Positions 25,048 through 33,832 of a stretch of 64,000 nucleotides of DNA are shown here, piece after piece. The position numbers and the translations under genes were made by a program. Under the pieces are notes generated by a model that saw nothing but the letters and a program-made list of their open reading frames with translations, made no database searches and was not told the origin of the DNA. Location of the stretch: contig JAPLHB010000188.1 of the NCBI GenBank assembly GCA_026389845.1, forward strand, positions 62,001 to 126,000, in the 5' to 3' direction. Positions within the stretch are counted from its first letter, which is position 1, and the number at the start of each line of letters is the position of its first letter. Source of the DNA: Chloroflexota bacterium (GTDB lineage Bacteria > Chloroflexota > Anaerolineae > CG2-30-64-16).

Positions 25048-28000
25048 TTATGGCGTCACGATCACCGGCAGCCAAAGGCTCAGGTAGGTCGCCGTGGTCT
25101 CGGCTGCCAGGCTGGGCGTCCCGCTCAGATTCATCACTTCCAAGCGGTAGGTGTAGACCACGCCGCGGTGGGCGCTTTGGTCGAGCCAGGTGTAGCGATG
25201 GCCATCCGATGAGCCAGGCGAGACGCTGGGGATCACCCGAGGGTTCAGCCGCACCCAGGGGCCGTCGGGGGGGGCGCAGCGATAGAGATTGAAGCCAAGC
25301 ACGCCCAATTCGCTGATGGTCTCCCATGCCAGGGTCACACCGGCGGCCGTCGCGTCCGCGGTGAAGGACTCCAGTTCCCCCGCCGTCGGCGAGAACTTGA
25401 ACTCGTAGTCCTCCACCTCGCCGCCGAAGACCACGCCGTAAGGCACAAACTCCTGGGCATATCCCTCCGGGTAGAGCCGGAACCGAGAATACAGTTGTCT
25501 GTCCGCCACATAGTTGGATGGGATGCTGAGCGTCACAGTCTGGGCTGCGCTGATCACCGTGCCCAGGTCAACCGCCTCGCCCGCATCGGAGAAGTCCCCA
25601 TCATCATTCCAGTCAAACCAGGCCCACAAATAGCCGCTGCCGCTGGCTGTCACGGTGAGGGTTCTGCTTGCGCCTGCGGTCCAGGCCCCCTGGCTCGGCG
25701 GCACGATGCCATCGTTATCGGCCGGCGTGCCCACCGCGCCATCGTTTTCGATCAGGATCGTCGGCCCCAGGTGCAGTGTGCCCGTGATCACGTGGCGTGC
25801 GCCGTCTTGCGCCAACGTGGTGTCGGCGTAAACGGTCGGCAGGTTGCCGAAGTCCAACTGCGAGACCTCGCCGGCGCTGACGCCCGTCATCTGTTGATTC
25901 GTCGCCAGGGTAAGCTCGGCGGTCAGGCCGGTCGAATCGGCTTTGTTGTCAGCGATAACCGAGCTGAACGTAAAGCCCAGCCGCTGGTAGAAGCCCACCT
26001 GGTACTTTCCTGCCGCCAGGTTCCCGAAGCTGTAGGCGCCGTTCGCATCCGAGATGCTGTACGCGGTCTGGTCATCGCCGTCTCCCCACACGCCGTTAGC
26101 ACCCGCATAGTAGAGCGTGACCGGGGTATTCGCCAGCACAGGTTCGCCCGTTTCCTTGACGCCATCGTTGTCATCCTCCCAGGTGACGCCGCTGATCGAG
26201 CCCATCGTCAACGTCATGACAGTGGGGTCGCCGGTCTCCCCTGTGGCCGGATCATCGGTGGCGAGGGAGTATGCGTTGGCGCTCGCCGCGTGGCCCTGGT
26301 TGGCGAGCGTGGCAAGCTGGAACGGCAGCGGATTGTTGACCGTCACGCGGTAGGTGATCGTGGCCGAGCCGCTGCCGGCCATGCTGGCAAAGGTCACGCT
26401 GACCGCTGTGCTGCTGCTCGTGTTGCTGCACGCCGGGGCACACGTTACGCTGCCCGCAACCAGCGTGGTGTTGGGATCCGGGGTGTCGTTGTACAAGACA
26501 TTGTAGGCCGTGTTCGCGCCGTTGGTGATCACCACCTGGTATTTGAGCGTGTCCCCCGGCGAGACGCCGCCGCTGCTGTCCGCATCAATGAACGGCACAA
26601 TGCGCGATGAGACGTCTGAGCTGCTCAGCGCGTCCTTGGTCGCGGTCAGGCTGGTCATGGCGACCAGGGTGTTGTTGTCTGTCGCCGAAGAAGCGGGGGT
26701 GGTCTCATAGGTGGCCGTGGCTGTGTTCGCGATCACGGTCCCGACAATAGCCCCGGAGTCAACCGTTCCCCTGACCGTATAGGTGACGCTGCCGCCGGCC
26801 AGGATGGTCGCCGTATTGGCGATGTTCCCGCTGCCGTCCGCCGTGCACGTGGAGCCGCTGCTGGCGGCGCACGTCCACGTCACATCCGTGATGGCGGCCG
26901 GGAACGTGTCCTGCACGCTGACGCTGGCGGCGTCGCTTTTCCCGGTGTTGCTCACGACGATGGTGTAGATATCCCCGCGCCCCGGCGCCAGGCCCGGATT
27001 CGGGCTGCTGGTCTTGTTGACCCCTAAAGTGACCTGTGGGGTCAGGCTGCGACTCACCGAACTGCTGTTGTTGGCCTGCGCCAGGTCGGTGATGCCGGCC
27101 GGCGGGGCGACCGTGGCCGTATTGGTCAGTGTGCCCGTGGCCGCCGGAGCGATCGTGCCCTGGATGGTGTAGGTGGCCGTAGCGCCCGAGGGCAAGCTGA
27201 CGGTCTCATACAGCGGATTGCTACTCCCGCTGGTGTTCGTACATGTTCCGCCCGAAGAGACACAGGTCCAGGTCACACCGGTTACGGCTGCGGGGACCGT
27301 GTCCGAAACCACCGCCCCGGTGACGGCGTTCGGGCCGTTGTTGGTCACCAGGAGCTGGTACGTCACACCATCTCCGGGTGTGGTGCCGCCCGACACAACG
27401 CTCTTGACGATGGACAGATCAGCAGCCGGGAGCAGCTCCAGGCCGGCGCCGCTCTGTCCGCTGAGGGTCTTGCCATTGGCGTCCGCATAGGTCACAGCCG
27501 CCGAGTTCGCCAGCAGGGTACTGCCGGATGGCAGCACTGTCACCACGATCTGGTCGCTGCCCGTGCAGCCGTACTGGGCGCGGGCGGTCAGCGTGGCCGT
27601 GTAGACGCCAGGCGTGGTGTATTGATGGGTAAAGGTATTGCTCAACTGATAATCCGCCGCCGGGCTGCCATCGCCGTAGGTGATCGTGTACGAATACGGT
27701 GTGCGCCCACCGATTGCCAGCTCGTTGGCTGAGAAGACCACATCCGTATCCTCCCGGACGGTGTTGGGGGCCGAGGCAAAGGGCCGCAAGCTGGTATATG
27801 CGGCGCCCAGGTTGAACAGCAGGCCGATGTGATCTTGTCCGCCCAGGGCGGCATGGCCGCCGTGGCGATTGTTGAGCAGTTGCACGGCCAGGATGTTGAT
27901 GCCCGACTGGATGCCGGGTGTGGCAGTGAAGGAATCCGCGCCGCCTGCGCCGACCTCCTGGCCCAGATAGACGCCGTTCAAGTAGATGTCGGAGACGTCA

Positions 28001-31000
28001 TCGCCAGCCAGCTCCAGGTTGGCGCTCAGGCCCGTCGCGTTGAGCGGCAGGCAGAAGGCCTGGCGGAAGAAGCTGAAGTTGCCGTCCAGATGTCCGTCGG
28101 TGTTCGGCGCCACCCACTCGGCCGAGAGGTCAGCAGGGTTGGTCCAATAGCTATACTCCGTTGTACTGGAGGCAGCTGGCTGCGTCCAGCCACTGTCGTC
28201 GAACGCCGTCATGCGCGGGTTGTCGTCATAGCCCGGCGGCGGCGTGCCATCCGCGCCCTGGTAGATATCCTTGAATGCCGCACACTTGTCGAAGTCGCAC
28301 CACGGTCTGGTGACTGCGGTCGTGGTGCTGGTGATAGTCACGCTGTCGCGGCCGGTTTCCGTGGAGAGGGTGGCGGTAGGCTGGGTGCTGCCGCCCGCGG
28401 TCACGCCCGGTGTGACCGCGAAGCTCACCGTGCCGCTGGCGCTGGCCGTCTTGTCACCCAGGTTCCAGGTAATGACGCCGCCGCTTTCCGTCCCACCGCC
28501 GGTGATGCTGCCTGCGACGAGCGTCGTGTTGGCTGGCAGGGTGTCCGTGACGATCGCGCTGCTTGCCGTGACGTCGCCGGTGTTGCTCCACTGGATCGTA
28601 TAGGTGACCGGCTGGCCGGGATAGGCCGGCCCGGCCGCCTGCTTCTCCAGCACGATGTACGGGGCCGTGACCAGATCGCTGTCGGTGGCAGTGCCGTTCG
28701 CCGGGTTGGGATCGGCCCCGTTGGCTGTGTCGTCCGCGATCGTAACACGGTCGGCCGCCACCGAAGAGGGCAGAGCACCCGACTTGACCTTCAGGTACAG
28801 CGTAATGCTGTGCGCGCCGTCCACCGGCAGCGCTCCGATGTTCCAGATCAGCGTGCCCGCCCCTACGTCATAGGTGCTGGCAGGCGTAGAGCCGTTGTAG
28901 GTGTTCCCAGTGAGCTGCGCGGCATCAATCTCCACCCCATTGAACAGAGTATCCGTGATCACCACACCGGCGGCGGCCTGATTTCCGGTGTTCGAGTAGG
29001 TAATCGTGTAGCGTATGGTGTCGCCTGCCAGGACCTGCTTCTGGCTATCGGTCTTGCTGATCACCAGGTCGGGCTGCGCGGTCACCGGCGTGCTGGTGGT
29101 GGAGGTGTTGTTGAGTGGCGAGGCGTCGGTAGTGGTCGTCGTGATCGCAGCGGTGTTGGCGATGGCGCTCACGCCGGCCGGCAGCGCATTGGTGATCTGA
29201 ACCGTAAAGCTCACCGTCCCCGTGGCCCGGCTGGCGAGGGCGTCCAAGGACCACGTGATGATGCCACTGCCGACCGTGCCGGTGTAGGTGCCCGCGACCA
29301 GCGTCGTGTTGGCCGGCACGGCGTCCGTGATCTGCACATTCGCGGCCGGATCGAGGCCATCGTTCCTGTAGGCCAGCGTGTAGGTGATCAGATCACCGGG
29401 CATGGGCGTGGGGGAACTGGTCCCTGCCGACTTCAACACGGTCACATCGGCAGCCGTCCTCGTCGGCACGTAGAGGCTGGCCGTGTCGTTACCGGTGTCG
29501 AGGTCGGCCTGCGTCGCATCAATGACGGCCGTGTTGAACAACGAAGCGCCGGTGATCGTGCCCACTGTGGCATTGAAGGTCAAGACGTAAGTGGCGTCGG
29601 GCGCCAGATCCGGCAGGCCCAGGGTCAGCTCTCTGGTCCCGGAGTTGTAGCTCACGGTTACGGTGGCAGAGCCGCCGTTGACAGTGAGACTGGCAGTGCC
29701 GGTATTATACGTGGTCAGCGCATCCAGCGTATCCGTGATGGTGACGCCGGTGGCTGTGGCGTGCCCGCTGTTGCCGCCGCTGAGCTGATACGTGACCGTG
29801 CTGCCCGTTCCGGCGGGCGAGGCCGAGGTAAAGGTCTTGGCGATGGTCAGGTCCGGGTGCGTCGTCACCGTGTCCACGTCCGAGACTTCGTTGTTGGTCG
29901 TGTCCTTCTCGGCGCTGGTTGTGGTCACTTTGGCGTAGTTAGATAGGGCCGTCGTGCCGTCGGGCAGCGAGCTTGCCAACTTGGCCTGCACCGTGAACGT
30001 CTTGGATGCGTCTTTCGCCAGGCTGCCCAGCGACCAGGTCCACGTGCCTGCCGGGGATTCCACCGGCGTCACGCCCGAGTCGTCGCTGACGTAGGTCAGG
30101 TACGCCGGCAGTACGTCCTTGAGTGTGACTGCGTCGGCCGTGATGCTGCCGTTGTTGACCACCGTCAGAACGTAGCTCAAGGTGTCCCCCGGCTCCGCCA
30201 CGGTCTGGCTGTCGGTCTTCGTGATGAGCAGGTCGGTTGTGCCCAGCGCCAGGTCCTGCGTCGTCGGCCCGGCAGACAGGATCGTCGGGCTGGCGCTCGC
30301 ATCCTGGTAACGCGTCTGCGAGGCTGTGACGGTGGCGGCGCCGGCCGTGAAATTGCAGGCCGTGCCGGCCACGAAGCTATACGCGCCGCCGGCCCCCGTG
30401 GTGGTTGTGCATGTGGTTGAATTTTGGGTCAGCGTCACGGTGGCGCCCACGAGCGGCACGCCGGTGCCCAGGTCGGTCACCACCCCACTCAGGCTTGGGC
30501 GCACCAGGGCCAGATCCTGGACATTGGTCACGCCCGCCGTGATCGTTTTGCTGGCAGAAGTCAAGAGGTAACCTGCTGGCGCCGCGGTGGCAGCGACCGT
30601 CGCCGTGCCCGGCGCCAGCAGGCAGCCGCCCACGCCGCTGGTCACGGTGTAAACGCCGTTGGCATCCGTCGTCGCCGTGCAAATGTGACTGCCCTGGCTG
30701 TCCGTGGTCGTCACCTGCACGCTGACATTTGCCAGTTTTGCGCCCGTATCCTTATCGGTGACCACGCCCGTCAGCGCCGTCGTCTTGACCGTGAGGCCGG
30801 CGCTGGCCATGTTGTTGGCGGAGTTGGCATCGTACAGCTCCGATGACACGCTCGCTGTGTTGGTGATCGTGCTGCCGCCCTGCCCCAGGTTGACGGTGGC
30901 CGTGATGGTCAGCCTCGCGCTGGCGCCGCTGGCCAACGCCCCCACGCTCCAGGTGGGGCTGCTGTAGCTGCCCAGGGTCGCGCTAGACGAGCCGTAGGTC

Positions 31001-33423
31001 AGGCCGGCGGGTAGGGGATCGGTCACAGCCGCGGTCGAGACGGCGGCCGGCCCGGTGTTGGTGACGTGCACCGTGTAGACGATCGTGCCGGCCTCGGCCG
31101 GAGCGCTGTTGTCCACCGTCTTCGTCACGGTCAGGTCGGCGTTCGAGATCGCGTTGATGGTCGGCTGCTGCCCGACCGTGGCGGAATCCCCGTCGGTCTG
31201 CAGGCTGGTGTTGTTGGCGCCGCTCTGGTTCGAGTCCCAGCTCGCCACGCCCTGGTTGCTTATCTGGGTCACCCCAGCCGGCAACGGATTATTGACCGTC
31301 ACCCGGAAGGTGATCGTTGCGCTTGAACCCTTGGTCGGCAGGCTGATCCCAGTGACGTTGACACTCGGCGCAGTGTAGGAAGCCGTGCCCGAGGTCGTGG
31401 CAGCGCTGCTCGCCACATAGGTCGTGTTGGCCGGGAGGGTGTCGGCGAAGGTGGCGCCGGTGACCGTATAGCTGCCAGTGTTGGTCAGCACGATCGTATA
31501 GAGCACTTCGCCGCCGGGCTGCAAGGGTGAGCTGACGACGCTGGCGGTCTTCGTCGCCGTCAGCGTGGCGACGCCACCCACCAGGAGCTGAGTCGGCTGC
31601 TTGCCGGGCGTCGCCAGGTCGGCGTCGGTAAGCACGCTGGTCGTGCCGTACGTGATCGTGCCTTGGTTGGAGATCACGTCGCGGATCTTTACGCCGCTGT
31701 TGACCGTGACCTTGAAGTCGAGCGTGGCCTGGCTGCCCGCGTTGACGCTTGCCGTCCAGGAAAGGGTCTTGGTCGTGCTGTTGTAGCTGACCGTGCCCCC
31801 CGAAGCCGTCGCGGTCCCCGTCACATACGTCGTGTTGCTCGGCAGCGTGTCCGTGAACGACGTGGTCGGGGAATTTTGGTTGCCGGTGTTGGGCAAGACG
31901 ACATGGTAGGTCAATGTTTCGCCGGGCGACACGGCGCCGTCATTATTCGCATCATTGTACGTAACCGATTTCGTAGAGGTATCGAAGTTAGGCCCCGCCG
32001 TCACCGAGATCACCGTGGCCTGGTTGCCATCGGTCACTGAATCGCCGTCGGTTTGCGAGGTGATCGAATTGTAAATGTCCCAACCCTGGTTGCTGATCTG
32101 CGACACCCCAGCAGGCAGGGAATTGTTCACCTGCACCTTGAAGGTGATGGTCGCCTGGCCGTTGGCGGGGACGGTGATGTCCGTGACGTTGAGCGTCGGG
32201 CTGGTGGCGCCGAGGACGCTGCCGGAGGGCACGCTGGCGCTGTTGGCTACGTAGGTCGTGTTGGCTGGGATCGTATCCGTGAAAACGACGCCGGTGATCG
32301 CCGTGTTCGTCTGGTTGTTGAGCACCACGGTGTAGAGGAGTTGGTCGCCGGGCGCGACGCTGCCGCCGCCGGTGGTGGCGTTCTGCACGGCCTTGGTCGC
32401 GGTCAGGTCCGGCACCTGCTGGGTGACATTCAAGTTGCGGATCTCGTGGTAGTTGACCTGACCGCCGGTGGAGCCTGCGAAACCCATCTTCAGGGTGCCC
32501 GGCGCCGACGTGGTCATCGTGAAAGGCCCGAACAACGTCGTCCAGGACGTGGCGCCCTTGTTGAATTTCATATCCACCGAGACTGAATAGGCCGAACCTA
32601 CCGGCGTAACGGTGATTCGAACTTGCCGGGAGTAGATTGTATCCGCAGGTCGCGTCGTTCCGGCGCCGCAGCTCCCTGTAATTCCTATACCAGTAGTCCC
32701 TGTAAAGTTCTTCGGGCAGTCGAGCTTGGGTAAGGCGGGGGACAGGGTCGTAATGTTCTTTGTGCCCGCCAGGTAGGCGTAGCCCGTCGTACCACTGCCC
32801 GGCCCGCGAATGGCCACAGACTCGGGAATCGCGCCCGGCCCACCCGAGCGGCCTTCGTTCGGGTTGGAGTAGTTGCCGAACTCATCCAGCGCCAGCCCCA
32901 GGTAGCCGTTGCTGAGCCCGTTGACGCCGGTTTTATTAGCGTACCCCAATGAGCCGCCGGATGCGCCGACGTTGAACGTCGTGGTGGCGCCGTCGAACAG
33001 GAAGAAGGTGAGGCCATCTGCGGCGGCGCCGCCCCATGCGGCGTAGTCGAAGGTGATGACCAGGCCGCGGCTTGTCTGGATCGGCATATTGTAGTAGGCG
33101 TAGCCGGCCTGGTAGGTCGTGTTTTTGGTGAGGCGCAGCCACCCGTCGCCCGCGGTATCCCCATTGCCGCTGGTCAGGTAGGCCGTGCCGCCGAGCACCC
33201 AGTTGGGGTCAGTCGTCGCCGCGTTCTTGAAAGACTCGGTGAAGGGGAAGGTGAAAGCGTCCGGCGCGGCGGGAACGAGCTGTGCGCGCAACTCGCGGGC
33301 GCCTTCGGCGCGCACGGACGTCGCCATCCCCGGCGTCGGCAGCAGAGAGAAGGCAAACAGGGCCGCTATGACCGCCGATGCGATGCGCCGCGCCGCGTGC
33401 TTAAGCCAAACGGGATTTTTCAT
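25048..33423 (-). CDS. Giant secreted DUF11-repeat surface protein (2791 aa)
   Basis: Cell-surface protein with a signal peptide (residues 1 to about 38). Domain order: L-type lectin-like domain about 55-335 (FTESFKNAATTDPNWVLGG...DGLTFFLFDG...GYLGLALDEFGNYSN); four DUF11 repeats from about 337; two carboxypeptidase-regulatory-like domains about 878-1060; five DUF11 repeats from about 1063; a galactose-binding-like domain about 1708-1870; a PKD domain about 1880-1955 (YTITYGDGSPAADY); three more DUF11 repeats; an SdrD-B-like domain about 2410 (GVTWEDDNDGVKETGEP); a GEVED domain ending GGEVEDYEF; and a C-terminal Fn3-like domain ending LWLPVIVTP. ATG 33423 has AAGGAG six bases upstream. Probable adhesin or stalk; no enzymatic motif seen. 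Confidence 0.93.
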   Translation of the reverse strand: MKNPVWLKHAARRIASAVIAALFAFSLLPTPGMATSVRAEGARELRAQLVPAAPDAFTFPFTESFKNAATTDPNWVLGGTAYLTSGNGDTAGDGWLRLTKNTTYQAGYAYYNMPIQTSRGLVITFDYAAWGGAAADGLTFFLFDGATTTFNVGASGGSLGYANKTGVNGLSNGYLGLALDEFGNYSNPNEGRSGGPGAIPESVAIRGPGSGTTGYAYLAGTKNITTLSPALPKLDCPKNFTGTTGIGITGSCGAGTTRPADTIYSRQVRITVTPVGSAYSVSVDMKFNKGATSWTTLFGPFTMTTSAPGTLKMGFAGSTGGQVNYHEIRNLNVTQQVPDLTATKAVQNATTGGGSVAPGDQLLYTVVLNNQTNTAITGVVFTDTIPANTTYVANSASVPSGSVLGATSPTLNVTDITVPANGQATITFKVQVNNSLPAGVSQISNQGWDIYNSITSQTDGDSVTDGNQATVISVTAGPNFDTSTKSVTYNDANNDGAVSPGETLTYHVVLPNTGNQNSPTTSFTDTLPSNTTYVTGTATASGGTVSYNSTTKTLSWTASVNAGSQATLDFKVTVNSGVKIRDVISNQGTITYGTTSVLTDADLATPGKQPTQLLVGGVATLTATKTASVVSSPLQPGGEVLYTIVLTNTGSYTVTGATFADTLPANTTYVASSAATTSGTASYTAPSVNVTGISLPTKGSSATITFRVTVNNPLPAGVTQISNQGVASWDSNQSGANNTSLQTDGDSATVGQQPTINAISNADLTVTKTVDNSAPAEAGTIVYTVHVTNTGPAAVSTAAVTDPLPAGLTYGSSSATLGSYSSPTWSVGALASGASARLTITATVNLGQGGSTITNTASVSSELYDANSANNMASAGLTVKTTALTGVVTDKDTGAKLANVSVQVTTTDSQGSHICTATTDANGVYTVTSGVGGCLLAPGTATVAATAAPAGYLLTSASKTITAGVTNVQDLALVRPSLSGVVTDLGTGVPLVGATVTLTQNSTTCTTTTGAGGAYSFVAGTACNFTAGAATVTASQTRYQDASASPTILSAGPTTQDLALGTTDLLITKTDSQTVAEPGDTLSYVLTVVNNGSITADAVTLKDVLPAYLTYVSDDSGVTPVESPAGTWTWSLGSLAKDASKTFTVQAKLASSLPDGTTALSNYAKVTTTSAEKDTTNNEVSDVDTVTTHPDLTIAKTFTSASPAGTGSTVTYQLSGGNSGHATATGVTITDTLDALTTYNTGTASLTVNGGSATVTVSYNSGTRELTLGLPDLAPDATYVLTFNATVGTITGASLFNTAVIDATQADLDTGNDTASLYVPTRTAADVTVLKSAGTSSPTPMPGDLITYTLAYRNDGLDPAANVQITDAVPANTTLVAGTYTGTVGSGIITWSLDALASRATGTVSFTVQITNALPAGVSAIANTAAITTTTTDASPLNNTSTTSTPVTAQPDLVISKTDSQKQVLAGDTIRYTITYSNTGNQAAAGVVITDTLFNGVEIDAAQLTGNTYNGSTPASTYDVGAGTLIWNIGALPVDGAHSITLYLKVKSGALPSSVAADRVTIADDTANGADPNPANGTATDSDLVTAPYIVLEKQAAGPAYPGQPVTYTIQWSNTGDVTASSAIVTDTLPANTTLVAGSITGGGTESGGVITWNLGDKTASASGTVSFAVTPGVTAGGSTQPTATLSTETGRDSVTITSTTTAVTRPWCDFDKCAAFKDIYQGADGTPPPGYDDNPRMTAFDDSGWTQPAASSTTEYSYWTNPADLSAEWVAPNTDGHLDGNFSFFRQAFCLPLNATGLSANLELAGDDVSDIYLNGVYLGQEVGAGGADSFTATPGIQSGINILAVQLLNNRHGGHAALGGQDHIGLLFNLGAAYTSLRPFASAPNTVREDTDVVFSANELAIGGRTPYSYTITYGDGSPAADYQLSNTFTHQYTTPGVYTATLTARAQYGCTGSDQIVVTVLPSGSTLLANSAAVTYADANGKTLSGQSGAGLELLPAADLSIVKSVVSGGTTPGDGVTYQLLVTNNGPNAVTGAVVSDTVPAAVTGVTWTCVSSGGTCTNTSGSSNPLYETVSLPSGATATYTIQGTIAPAATGTLTNTATVAPPAGITDLAQANNSSSVSRSLTPQVTLGVNKTSSPNPGLAPGRGDIYTIVVSNTGKSDAASVSVQDTFPAAITDVTWTCAASSGSTCTADGSGNIANTATILAGGSVTYTVRGTVDSGAIVGTVIANTATATYETTPASSATDNNTLVAMTSLTATKDALSSSDVSSRIVPFIDADSSGGVSPGDTLKYQVVITNGANTAYNVLYNDTPDPNTTLVAGSVTCAPACSNTSSSTAVSVTFASMAGSGSATITYRVTVNNPLPFQLATLANQGHAASANAYSLATDDPATGETGDPTVMTLTMGSISGVTWEDDNDGVKETGEPVLANTPVTLYYAGANGVWGDGDDQTAYSISDANGAYSFGNLAAGKYQVGFYQRLGFTFSSVIADNKADSTGLTAELTLATNQQMTGVSAGEVSQLDFGNLPTVYADTTLAQDGARHVITGTLHLGPTILIENDGAVGTPADNDGIVPPSQGAWTAGASRTLTVTASGSGYLWAWFDWNDDGDFSDAGEAVDLGTVISAAQTVTLSIPSNYVADRQLYSRFRLYPEGYAQEFVPYGVVFGGEVEDYEFKFSPTAGELESFTADATAAGVTLAWETISELGVLGFNLYRCAPPDGPWVRLNPRVIPSVSPGSSDGHRYTWLDQSAHRGVVYTYRLEVMNLSGTPSLAAETTATYLSLWLPVIVTP

Positions 33424-33832
33424 GACAAGCTCCTTGAATTCTACACAACTGAGTCACGAAGGGCGCCGGATAGGCAGAGGATGCAGGCGAGAGGCCGGTT
33501 GATCCGACCCAGCATAAGTGAAGCTTTTGTCTCACCATGACGCACAACGACTCGCCAGGACACGTAGGCCGTGGCCATGCCCGGCAACGATTTCTAAAGA
33601 GGAAGGTACCCCGGTGAGATTACGATGGATATAACACCACGGTTAGCGGCCACGGCCGGAGCAGGTGAGATGGGAAAGTTAGCCATAGATTTTTCCTCTG
33701 CTTGGATATGATCGCCATAGGTGTAGGTTTCTGCAAATTACGTCTGATTGCGTCAAAAAAATAGCCTGATGGGAGTATACTACCATTGGAAGATAATTGC
33801 AATGGGGTACTTTACCCATTGGGTGGAGTGCG
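33424..33832. other. AT-richer intergenic region upstream of the giant gene
   Basis: This 409-base gap separates the giant protein from the glycosyltransferase-like gene, both on the minus strand. It must hold the promoter and leader of the giant gene, but no clean -35/-10 pair stands out. On the minus strand TCTCACC (about 33618) and GGTGAGA (about 33535) could pair and enclose about 75 bases of GC-rich sequence. I could not match this to any known riboswitch. A short inverted pair CAATGGGGTA / TACCCATTG lies at about 33800-33821. Confidence 0.4.

Noticed and set aside
27829..29946. Long open frame (705 codons) on the + strand opposite the giant protein gene
   Set aside because: Antisense shadow caused by high GC and repetitive codons. 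It has no domain pattern or ribosome site, and the minus frame has clear domains.
33535..33620. Possible riboswitch upstream of the giant protein gene
   Set aside because: A closing stem can be drawn, but no known class (including cyclic-di-GMP types) matches the inner sequence.
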